Source of the DNA: Actinoalloteichus fjordicus
Lineage (GTDB): Bacteria; Actinomycetota; Actinomycetes; Mycobacteriales; Pseudonocardiaceae
Assembly: GCF_001941625.1 (NCBI RefSeq)
Contig: NZ_CP016076.1
Location: forward strand, 4,676,249 to 4,740,248
DNA length: 64,000 bases
Reading direction: 5' to 3'
The position numbers and the translations under genes are program-made. How positions within the stretch are numbered: position 1 is the stretch's first letter; each line of letters starts with the position of its first letter. Below the pieces are notes generated by a model that saw nothing but the letters and a program-made list of their open reading frames with translations, was not told the DNA's origin and did no database searches. Below are positions 15,980-23,716 of this stretch, one piece after another.

Positions 15980-16226
15980 CCGCGACGACCCACCGGCTCG
16001 AAGGCCGATCCGAGGGTTCGAGGCAGGTCCCCGCATCGACGCCGAGGAACGGACGCCCCCGGTCCACCGCGTTCCTCCCGCGTCCGGCCTCGGCGCACGC
16101 CGTGGCGGGCCGAGTTCCGGCCCTGAACGTCGACGAAGATCCCCTGACGTCCCGATTCGTCCACGGGCATCCGCGCCCAGCCTGCCTGGCAGTGCGAGAC
16201 GCGGCACACGATGAGGAGAGAGTGCC

Positions 16227-17621
16227 ATGTCTCCATCCCCTGCACCCCCGAGAACCTCGGCCGTCGGCCGCAAGATCGCCATCGCCGCCGCCGCGATCGG
16301 AGTGATCTACGGCTACGACATCGGCAACATCGCGGGCGCGCTGCTGTTCATCGGTGACGAGATGGACCTGTCCACCGCGGAGCTGAGCAGCATCACCACG
16401 GTGCTGGTCGCCGGGAACATCGTCGGCGCGCTGGTCGCGGGCAAGCTGGCAGGCGCCATCGGCCGGCAGAAGTCGATGGTGCTCGTCGCGATCGGCTACG
16501 CGGTGTTCGCGGCGGCGTCCGGCCTGGTGTCCGACGTGGTCAGTCTCGACATCGTGCGGTTCTTCCTCGGCGTCACCATCGGACTCTCCCTGGTGGTGGC
16601 CCCGGTGTTCGTCGCCGAGTCGGCGCCCGCCGCCATCCGAGGCGCGCTGGTGGTCTGCTACCAGGTGGCCACGGTCACCGGCATCCTGCTCGGCTATCTG
16701 GTCGACTGGTCACTGGCGGGCTCGGGGAACTGGCGGCTGATGCTCGCGATGTCGGCGCTGCCCTCGGTGCTGGTGCTGCTGTTGCTGATTCGACTGCCCG
16801 ACACCGCGCGCTGGTACCTGATGAAGGGACGCCGCGAGGAGGCCAGGGCCACGCTCGCCCTCACCGATCCCACGGTCGACGTCGACCGGGAGCTGGCCGA
16901 GATCGACGCCGACATCGCCTCGCAGCGGGGCGGCGTGATCCGGGAGATGTTCCGCAAACCGTATTCGACGGCCACCGCGTTCGTGCTCATCCTGGGCTTC
17001 CTGGTGCAGATCACCGGCATCAATGCGATCACCTACTACAGCCCGATGATCTTCCAAGACATGGGCTTCACCGGCTACGGCGCGCTGCTCGGACTGCCCT
17101 CGGTGGTGCAACTGGCCGCGTTGATCGCCACGATCGGCGCGGTGTTCGCCGTCGACCGGATGGGTAGACGGCCGATCCTGCTCGGCGGCATCGGCGCGAT
17201 GGTGGCCTCCTGCGTGCTGATGATGATCGTCTTCGCCTCGGGGTCGTTGTCCGAGGACGGCTCGCTGTGGGGCTTCCTCGGCATCCTCATCTTCACCGCG
17301 GCCTTCAACTTCGGCTTCGGCTCGCTGGTCTGGGTCTATGCCTCGGAGAGCTTCCCCGCCCGGCTGCGAGCACAGGGCGCCTCGCTCATGCTCAGCGCCG
17401 ACCTCGTCGCCAACATGATCGTGGCGCAGTTCTTCCTGCCGGTGATGGACGGCATCGGCGGTACGGGGACCTTCGGCATCTTCCTGGCCCTGTCCGCCTT
17501 CGCCTTCGTGTTCGTGTTCCGCCTCGCCCCCGAGACCAAGGGGAGGCCGCTGGAGAGCATCCGGCACTACTGGGAGAACGGCGCGCAATGGACGAAGAAG
17601 GAGCCCCATGGACATGCATAG
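16227..17621 (+). CDS. Sugar-porter MFS symporter
   Basis: A 464-residue transporter with 12 predicted membrane segments and the marks of the sugar porter (SP) family: YGYDIGNIAGALLFIGDEM in the first helix region, the DRMGRRPILLGG loop between helices 8 and 9, SESFPARLRAQG after helix 10, and the C-terminal APETKGRPLESI. GAGGAGAG lies just upstream of the ATG. It overlaps the hexosaminidase gene by 14 bp. Its likely substrate is the monosaccharide released outside the cell by that enzyme (GalNAc, GlcNAc or a related hexose). Uptake by an SP symporter leaves the sugar unphosphorylated, so a sugar kinase and a deacetylase would be needed from elsewhere. Confidence 0.88.
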   Translation: MSPSPAPPRTSAVGRKIAIAAAAIGVIYGYDIGNIAGALLFIGDEMDLSTAELSSITTVLVAGNIVGALVAGKLAGAIGRQKSMVLVAIGYAVFAAASGLVSDVVSLDIVRFFLGVTIGLSLVVAPVFVAESAPAAIRGALVVCYQVATVTGILLGYLVDWSLAGSGNWRLMLAMSALPSVLVLLLLIRLPDTARWYLMKGRREEARATLALTDPTVDVDRELAEIDADIASQRGGVIREMFRKPYSTATAFVLILGFLVQITGINAITYYSPMIFQDMGFTGYGALLGLPSVVQLAALIATIGAVFAVDRMGRRPILLGGIGAMVASCVLMMIVFASGSLSEDGSLWGFLGILIFTAAFNFGFGSLVWVYASESFPARLRAQGASLMLSADLVANMIVAQFFLPVMDGIGGTGTFGIFLALSAFAFVFVFRLAPETKGRPLESIRHYWENGAQWTKKEPHGHA

Positions 17622-19560
17622 ATCGATAGCTGTCGTGCTGGTGGCGAGCCTGCTGCCGCTCGGGCTCGACGGCCGGACGGCCTCGGCGGACGGCGGATCT
17701 GCCCAGGACGCGGTGAATCCCGCGCCGCTCACCGTCCCGGCGATTCAGCAGTGGGCTGGCAATCGAGGCAGGCTGCATCTCACCGAAGGCTCCTCGATCG
17801 TGATCGAGAGCCCCGAGCTGCGCGCCCTCGGCGACCAGCTGGCCGAGGAGCTGGCCGACGACGGACTCCCCTCGATGGAGGTGACCGACGGTCCGGCGAC
17901 GGCAGGAGACATCGCGCTGCACGTGGAGCCGGGCTGGGGCATCCAGGAGGACTCCTATCGGATGGAGATCAGCGACCGGGTCTGGATCTCCGCAGGCCAC
18001 GAGCGAGGCGTCTTCTACGGGACGCGCACGCTGCTCCAGGCATTGCGCAGCTCGGCGGAGTTCGGCACGCTCCCTCGGGGGCGGGCGCTGGACTGGCCGC
18101 TCATCAGCGGTCAGCGCGGCCAGATGCTCGACATCCGCAAGTTCTTCTCGCTGTCCTATCTGAAACAGCAGATCCGACAGATGGCCTGGTACAAGCTAAA
18201 CACCTTCCATCTGCACCTGACCGACTGGAACTCCTTCCGCATCGAGAGCAAGCGGTTCCCCGGTCTGGCATCGCCGCAGTCCTACAGTCAGGCCGAACTC
18301 CGCGAGTTGCAGGACTACGCGGCGCGATACCACGTCACGATCATCCCGGAGATCGACATGCCGGGTCACGCCTCGCACATCGGCTCCTACCGGCCCGACG
18401 TCGCCTTCGCCTGCCGCTCGATGTCCTATCCCGCGAACATGCCGTGGGAGGGCTCCGGCACCGGGAACTGGACGATGGACGTCACCAAGCCAGAGACCAT
18501 CGAATTCGCCACCGAACTGCTGGAAGAGATGATTCCGCTGTTCGACGCGCCGATCTTCCACATCGGCGGCGACGAGATCCCCGACGTGTCCGACCAGGAA
18601 CAGTGTCCCGAGCTGGTGGCCTACCAGCACGAGCAGGGTTACGCCTACACCACGGACGTGTTCGTCGAGTTCATCGACACCCTGAACGAGGTGATCCGCG
18701 CGCACGGCAAGACCACCGAGGTGTGGCAGTGGTGGGACTTCAACCGCGAGACCAGCATCTCGCCCTCGCGGGACGTCATCGTCGACGAATGGCTCAACGC
18801 CCCCGACGGCCGCGTGGCACAGGGCTATCCCACGGTCGGCACCGAGGAGGCCGACCTGTACGTCAGCCCGGGCTTCGGCACCCGACCCGGCCAGTACGCC
18901 TACTTCGATCCCCGCGAGGTCTACCACTACGAGTTCAAGAACGACCCCGGATTCCTGGGCTACAAGGTCTCCCGCTGGGCCGACCGCGCCCACGAGCACA
19001 CCGAGAGCTGGTTCGACTTCTACGCGCGGCGGCCGCTGGCGACCCTGGGCGACCGGACCTGGGGTGCCCCCGGTGACAACGTCGTGGCGTTCCTGGACCG
19101 GTACGACCAGGTCGGCGACTCCGATCCCGGGGCGATCGGGTTCGGCGAGAACACCGGAATGCACAGCCACGTCGGCTGGCGGGCGGTGCAGGGCCGCAAC
19201 AGCGGACAGCGAGCCGTCGACGGCGACCCGTACACCGGATGGGAGGCGTTCCCCGAGAGCGAGCCGCTGTTGGAGATCGACCTCGGCCGGGAACTCGACG
19301 TGGCGGGCATCCGCTATCTCCCGCCGCCGGAGGGCGAGGGCAACCCGGTGCGGGACTATCGGGTGCTGGCCTCGGACGACGGCACGAACTGGGAGCCGGT
19401 GGCCAGGGGACGCTTCGACGACACGGCGGTGGAGACCGTGGTGCGCTTCGATCCCGTCGTGACGCGGCATCTCGGCCTGGAGATCCTCAGCGGGCACGGT
19501 CCGGTGCCCTCGGCGAAGTCGGCGGTCAACGAACTCGACGTGCTCCGGGTCCGGCCGTAG
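17608..19560 (+). CDS. Secreted GH20 beta-N-acetylhexosaminidase with discoidin-like domain
   Basis: A 650-residue secreted enzyme. The ATG at 17608 has AAGGAG 5 bp upstream and lies inside the end of the MFS gene. A signal peptide (RSIAVVLVASLLPLGL) is followed by the GH20b N-terminal domain, then the GH20 barrel from about residue 165 (GQMLDIRKFFSLSYLKQQIR). The catalytic pair is in IFHIGGDEIPD (Asp positions the N-acetyl group, Glu is the acid/base), and WQWWDF lines the subsite. The last 150 residues resemble an F5/8-type C (CBM32-like) module (IDLGRELDVAGIRYLPPP). It removes terminal beta-linked GlcNAc or GalNAc from extracellular glycans and feeds the coupled transporter. Confidence 0.9.
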   Translation: MDMHRSIAVVLVASLLPLGLDGRTASADGGSAQDAVNPAPLTVPAIQQWAGNRGRLHLTEGSSIVIESPELRALGDQLAEELADDGLPSMEVTDGPATAGDIALHVEPGWGIQEDSYRMEISDRVWISAGHERGVFYGTRTLLQALRSSAEFGTLPRGRALDWPLISGQRGQMLDIRKFFSLSYLKQQIRQMAWYKLNTFHLHLTDWNSFRIESKRFPGLASPQSYSQAELRELQDYAARYHVTIIPEIDMPGHASHIGSYRPDVAFACRSMSYPANMPWEGSGTGNWTMDVTKPETIEFATELLEEMIPLFDAPIFHIGGDEIPDVSDQEQCPELVAYQHEQGYAYTTDVFVEFIDTLNEVIRAHGKTTEVWQWWDFNRETSISPSRDVIVDEWLNAPDGRVAQGYPTVGTEEADLYVSPGFGTRPGQYAYFDPREVYHYEFKNDPGFLGYKVSRWADRAHEHTESWFDFYARRPLATLGDRTWGAPGDNVVAFLDRYDQVGDSDPGAIGFGENTGMHSHVGWRAVQGRNSGQRAVDGDPYTGWEAFPESEPLLEIDLGRELDVAGIRYLPPPEGEGNPVRDYRVLASDDGTNWEPVARGRFDDTAVETVVRFDPVVTRHLGLEILSGHGPVPSAKSAVNELDVLRVRP

Positions 19561-19599
19561 CCCCGACGTAGGCGGCTCGACGCGCGCGGGACACTCGGG

Positions 19600-19637
19600 C
19601 GCCCCGAGGGGACGGGGACTTCGGTCTCCTCGGGGCG
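19600..19637. terminator. Bidirectional hairpin terminator
   Basis: CGCCCCGAGGGGAC (19600-19613) pairs with GTCTCCTCGGGGCG (19624-19637) with one mismatch and a 10-nt loop. It lies between two convergent genes, 40 bp after the hexosaminidase stop. Confidence 0.7.
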
Positions 19638-19922
19638 TCGGTCTGCCTGCGGGGGTGTGGTGCGGCGGGCGGGGCCGCTCGGGTGCGGGGCGGGCGTTCT
19701 CGCCGGGATCGGGCCGGCTGGATCGGCGTCGACTGGACGGGTCGGCTGGATCGGCGTCGAGGTCTGCTGGGCCAGGCTCTTCGGGGTAGCAGGCGCGGTG
19801 GGGTCGCGCGGCAGTCTGTCCCGCCGCGGGCTGCTCCTCGGCGGCATCGGCCCATCGGGACGGGACGGGACCGGCCGCCGGCATCGCCGGGCACTGGCCA
19901 CCGGCCCGGCCCGGCAACGGGA
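19638..19922. other. Rest of the convergent gap, with a 17-bp direct repeat
   Basis: No gene seen. GGCTGGATCGGCGTCGA occurs twice, at 19716-19732 and 19744-19760, 28 bp apart. Confidence 0.5.
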
Positions 19923-21123
19923 TCAGGCCGGGTCGTGCGTCTCGGCGAGCCACCGCGTCCACGTCGGGATCTCGGTGAGCGAGGTGTGCAGGTCGGCGAG
20001 GAGTTCCAGGGCGTGCTCGTGGGCGGCGGCGCGCTCGGGCGGCGTGACCGGGCGGTGGCCGAGCGCACGGAAGAGCATCCACGCCGCACCGCCGAGCTGG
20101 GTGCGGAGCAGTCCGGCGAAGGCCTCGGCCGTCGGCGCGATCCGCCGCCCGCCAGCTGCGGTGTACGACCGCAGCACTCGGCTGAAGACATCGACGTTCC
20201 CGGCGGCGGCCGATCTCATGGCGGCCGATCCGGCGAGATGCGAGCCCGCCGAGTCCGACCCGGTGGAGTCCAGCCCAGTGGAATCCAGCCCGGCGGAATC
20301 CAGCCCGATGGCGGAGCCGCCGGAGTCCGGCCCCGCCGAAGGCAGGAGAGCCGGGCCCGCGCCTGCGGCGGCGCGCCTGAAGGCCGAGGCGGCCCGGACC
20401 GCCTCCCATTCGGCGACGTCCAGGCCCGCGCCGTCCCAGTCGACCAGGATCGGGGTGCCCGAGGTCCGCAGGACGTTGTCGGGTTTGAGGTCGCGGTGGG
20501 TGAGAACCGGGGTCGGTCCGTCGCCCACCCGCACCAGTGCGGCAGCCACGATCTCCGTGGCCCGCGCGACATCGGGCAGGTGTACCCGGACCGAGTCGAC
20601 GAAGTCCGGCGCGGTGTCCCCAGCCGCATCGTCAAGCCAGTCACGCCACTCGTCGACCGAGTGGACCGCGTCCGAGGGTGCCTCGGCGGGGCGGACGTCG
20701 AGCGGCAGCGAGTGCAGGGCCGCCAGGGTCCGCCCCACCCACTCCGCCAGTTCGGGCGTGATGTCGGCGGCGGTGAGGGCGCTGCCCGCACACCACTCGT
20801 GCACGAGGAAGCTGACGGACCCGCCCTCGATCGGCAGGTCCGCGAGCAGCGGCGCGGCGGGACTTCGGGGCGGCACCGGACGCGGCATCGAGATGCCCTG
20901 CCGGAACGCAGCCTGCTCGATCTCGGCCGCGATCCGATGATCATTCAGCCACCACGACTCCCGCGAGCGGTTCAGCTGTTTGACGATCCATTCGCCGTCG
21001 GACGTCGAGAGCCGCCACGACCGATGCGACCGACCACCGTGGACCGGTGTCCATTTCGTCGAGCACCGTACCCAGGTCGAAGGCCTCCGCGACGGCGCGG
21101 GCGGTGTGCGAGGCATCAGCCAT
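19923..21123 (-). CDS. Aminoglycoside phosphotransferase-fold kinase, apparently frameshifted
   Basis: The main frame encodes an APH/choline-kinase fold: SVSFLVHEWCAGSAL (hinge), the catalytic loop VLTHRDLKPDNVLR and the metal-binding ILVDWDGAGLDVAEWE. The natural N-terminus (MADASHTARAVAEAFDLGTV, from ATG 21123) is in a different frame; it joins the main frame (SHRSWRLSTSDGEWIVKQL) only if one base is removed between about 21024 and 21036. In the main frame alone the first 50 residues are not homologous-looking. A five-residue repeat insert (LDSAG, LDSTG, LDSTG, SDSAG; DNA 20244-20303) follows the catalytic core. The substrate is unknown; small-molecule or resistance kinases share this fold. 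Confidence 0.65.
20244..20303. repeat. 15-bp tandem repeat inside the phosphotransferase gene
   Basis: Four 15-bp units, three nearly identical: CCCGGTGGAGTCCAG (20259), CCCAGTGGAATCCAG (20274) and CCCGGCGGAATCCAG (20289). In the coding strand they give LDSxG pentapeptides. Confidence 0.8.
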
Positions 21124-21215
21124 CCGTTGAATCCCATCCGCGCTGCCGAAGGCCGTTCACCCGCGAGGCACGCGGGGTCCCTTCGCCTGAGCACGAGGTC
21201 ATCGCAGGCAGGGAA

Positions 21216-21935
21216 CTAAGCGGTCGGCGGACCGGAGTAGTCCAGCGCGAACATGGCGGACAGGTCGCGCAGGCATTCCTCGAAGACGGGCTCCAGGTCG
21301 GAGTAGGCGAAGTCCAACTGGTGCAGGACCTCCATACACAGCAGGCCGTACAGCCTGACCCAGGCGGCCAGGAAGACATGGACGGCAGCAGGCGGTAGCC
21401 GTCCGTCGATGGCGGCGGAATACGTGGTCAGCTGCGCTCGCAATGACTCGGGCAGGCAGGCAGGCTCCGGCACCGGAAACGGTCGGGTCTGCCACAACTC
21501 GACGGTCAGGTCCAGCAGGACCTGTTCGAAACGGACCGCCGCCTGATGACGTTCCGAGTCCTGCTGCCTGTTCGGCGGCGCGATCGGGCTGGCGAAGATC
21601 CAGCCGAACTCGGCGGGATGAGCGACTGCCCAGGCGCGCATGGCACGGCAGGCGGCCAGCAGCCGATCGCCGACCGGCGCGTCGGCCTCGCCTGCCTGCT
21701 CCATCGAAGCGGCCAGCTCACGAAAGAAGCCCGCCGTCACCGCCCCGACCAGGGCGTCATGACTGGCGTAGTAGTGGTACAGCGCCGGGCCGCTCATGCC
21801 GATCTCCCGAGCCACCGCGTTGATGGTCACCGCCGCCGATCCCTGCGTGACCAGCAGGTTTCGCACCGCCGCGTGGATCTCCTCCAGGGTGGACTGACGC
21901 AGCCTCTCCCGCCTGCTCGGGACCCGTGCAGCCAT
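21216..21935 (-). CDS. TetR-family regulator with TetR_C_13-like sensor
   Basis: A 239-residue TetR protein. The N-terminal helix-turn-helix reads VTINAVAREIGMSGPALYHYYASHDALVG. The ligand domain contains the stretch RAMRAWAVAHPAEFGWIFASP, common in actinobacterial TetR proteins. The ATG at 21935 has AGGAG 7 bp upstream. It is divergent from a tiny membrane protein and a siderophore-interacting reductase, and a perfect inverted repeat lies between the two starts, so it very likely represses both. The ligand cannot be inferred. Confidence 0.9.
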   Translation of the reverse strand: MAARVPSRRERLRQSTLEEIHAAVRNLLVTQGSAAVTINAVAREIGMSGPALYHYYASHDALVGAVTAGFFRELAASMEQAGEADAPVGDRLLAACRAMRAWAVAHPAEFGWIFASPIAPPNRQQDSERHQAAVRFEQVLLDLTVELWQTRPFPVPEPACLPESLRAQLTTYSAAIDGRLPPAAVHVFLAAWVRLYGLLCMEVLHQLDFAYSDLEPVFEECLRDLSAMFALDYSGPPTA

Positions 21936-21971
21936 CGTCAGCTCCTCACTCGGTTCTCGACTTGGACACCG

Positions 21972-22015
21972 TTGACATCCTAGACCAACTATGATTACTT
22001 AATAGCTCTAAGTAA
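21972..22015 (+). promoter_or_regulatory. Promoter with TetR operator (TTACTTA-N7-TAAGTAA)
   Basis: TTGACA (21972-21977) is followed by a poorly matched -10 in an AT-rich stretch. TTACTTA (21995-22001) and TAAGTAA (22009-22015) form a perfect 7-bp inverted repeat with a 7-bp spacer exactly over the expected -10/+1 region. That geometry is typical for a TetR dimer site. Confidence 0.6.
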
Positions 22016-22038
22016 ACCGAGAGGCAATAGGAGTTAGC

Positions 22039-22167
22039 ATGAGGTCTCGCTGGTGGATCTTCTTCGCGGCAGCGCTGCCCGTCACGGCCGTCTGGTGGGG
22101 GCTGTCCAGGTCCGCTCACGTGCAGCGCGGAATGCGCTCGCCGGACGGCGAACAAGGGCAGGCCTGA
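22039..22167 (+). CDS. 42-residue single-pass membrane peptide
   Basis: A short gene with its own AGGAG (22029-22033) 5 bp before the ATG and G/C-biased third positions. The product begins MRSRWWIFFAAALPVTAVWW and continues GLSRSAHVQRG before a short hydrophilic end: one transmembrane segment with a positively charged N-terminus. It sits between the TetR operator and the reductase gene, whose ATG is 2 bp after its stop, so the two are co-transcribed and probably coupled. No family recognised; it may anchor or assist the reductase or an uptake component. Confidence 0.65.
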   Translation: MRSRWWIFFAAALPVTAVWWGLSRSAHVQRGMRSPDGEQGQA

Positions 22168-22168
22168 C

Positions 22169-22921
22169 ATGCCGTCCACGACACGCAATCCGCTCGCCCG
22201 GATCTTCGGCAGGTACGCGATGGACGCGGAGATCACGCTTGTCGAACCGGTCACGCCGACGATGCGACGGATCAGACTGGCGACGGACGAGCCCATCGCC
22301 TTCCCCTACACCCCCGGCCAGCACATCCGAATCCAGCTGAGGGACCCCCTGTCGGTGTCGGGCATCCTGCGCCCCGCCGAGACACTGCGTACTTACACGA
22401 TCTGGGAACTCCGTCCCGATCGACGAACTCTCGACGTGTACGTCCATCTGTATGCGGGCGACGGCATCGGACTGACGTGGGCACGCGAGGCGCGTGTAGG
22501 CGACGCGGTGACCTTCTGGTGGCCGCAGGGCGACTTCTTCACCCGCGAGGCTCCCTATCAGGTGTTCATCGGCGAGGAGACCGCCTGCGCCGCCTTCGCA
22601 CCGATGATCCGGGCCTTGGCCCCCGCCACCGAGGTGTACGGGGTCCTGGAGAGCGAAAGCCCCGAACACGACGTCCCCGTGCCGGGAGACCACGCCCTGC
22701 GCCGCGTTCACCGCCGTGGCGCTCCTGCCGTCTCCTCACAGGTTCTGCTGGCGGCGGTGGCCGAACTCGATCTGCCGGGCACCACCGGGGCGGTCTACCT
22801 GGCAGGCGAGGCGAAGACCTGTCAGCTGGTGCGGAACCTCCTCGTCCGCGAGCGCGGCTGGCCGAGGACCGCCATCAAGGTCAAGCCCTTCTGGGCGCCG
22901 GGGAAGCGAGGGCTGCATTGA
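22169..22921 (+). CDS. Siderophore-interacting flavoprotein reductase (SIP family)
   Basis: A 250-residue protein with the FAD_binding_9 domain first (IRLATDEPIAFPYTPGQHIR; TLRTYTIWELRPDRRTLDV, the R-x-Y-T flavin motif; VGDAVTFWWPQGDFF), then the SIP NAD(P)H domain (YQVFIGEETACAAFAPMI; AVYLAGEAKTCQLVRNLL) and the family's terminal KPFWAPGKRGL. SIP proteins reduce ferric siderophores in the cytoplasm to release iron. No siderophore transporter or synthase is adjacent, and control is by TetR rather than a visible iron regulator box. Confidence 0.88.
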   Translation: MPSTTRNPLARIFGRYAMDAEITLVEPVTPTMRRIRLATDEPIAFPYTPGQHIRIQLRDPLSVSGILRPAETLRTYTIWELRPDRRTLDVYVHLYAGDGIGLTWAREARVGDAVTFWWPQGDFFTREAPYQVFIGEETACAAFAPMIRALAPATEVYGVLESESPEHDVPVPGDHALRRVHRRGAPAVSSQVLLAAVAELDLPGTTGAVYLAGEAKTCQLVRNLLVRERGWPRTAIKVKPFWAPGKRGLH

Positions 22922-23716
22922 GCAGGTCCGCCACGGTCACACAGCAGACTGGACGGCGACGGTGATCATCGTGGGCCGGCACCGGCAGGCTCACCGCCAC
23001 GTTCCGGCAGCGCGGCAGGCAGACGAGTTCTCGACGGGCTTCCGAGTTCACCGAAGTGGGCGCGGGAGTGGTGATCCAGCCGAGCCGCTGCGCGCCGGAC
23101 GCCTCGACGACCCGCCACGCACCCACGGGCAGACCGATCGCTCCCGGGCATCCGGCATCAGCGCGGACGCTGATTGACGTGTCCCCCCACGTCGACGGCC
23201 CGGAGTTCCGGTTCGGCCACGGGCCATGCGCCGCGGCACATCGGGCAGAGCCAGGGTTGATTTTGTTCGACACTGAAGCAACAGTGGACTCCGTTCCGAG
23301 AGTGAAGGTCGGCCGTCTCGCCCACGGTCGGTTCACGACATCGTGATCAGCAGACGACGGATCCGGCGAACTCGGCGTCCCGCGCTGTGCCGGACGGCGA
23401 GGAGCCGTCGCCCGGCCTGCGACCGCAGGAGTCTGCGCCTGGCGCGGGCGAGCGGCCGGGCGTCGGAGGGGCAGCCTTCACCCGGTCGCACTCGGCATCC
23501 ATGCCGACAGCGTGACGATCTGGGCGGACGGTCGACCGGCGCCGGTCTGGTGTCGGCTCGACCCGTTAACCTGCCGGGCACATTGATCGACGAGCCGGGG
23601 ATCATGAACGCCCTCCCGCCGGTCGGCCCGCCCGAGCGAGAACGGGCGCCGGTCGACCGCCTCGGCCGCCCCGCGGCAGCGCCGGGCCCTCCCCGCCCGA
23701 CAGCCGAGGAGTCGCC
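22922..23716. other. Intergenic, 795 bp, no gene recognised
   Basis: Open frames are present on both strands but none has a convincing start or product. A short AT-rich patch lies near 23250. GTGTC-N12-TAACCT (23550-23572), a pattern also found before the two other DUF4132-family paralogs, lies 144 bp before the next start. Confidence 0.5.

Larger units (their letters stand above)
14911..16226. other. 1.3-kb regulatory region between divergent amino-sugar operons
   Basis: No gene with a recognisable product was found here. Two clusters of TGATC/GATCA half-sites (14.95-15.05 kb and 15.45-15.52 kb), a good promoter at 15474-15502 and a 15-bp tandem repeat at 15920-15979 are listed separately. 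A 124-codon frame from ATG 15544 has a fair ribosome binding site (CAGGAG) but weak coding bias and a low-complexity product. Confidence 0.6.
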
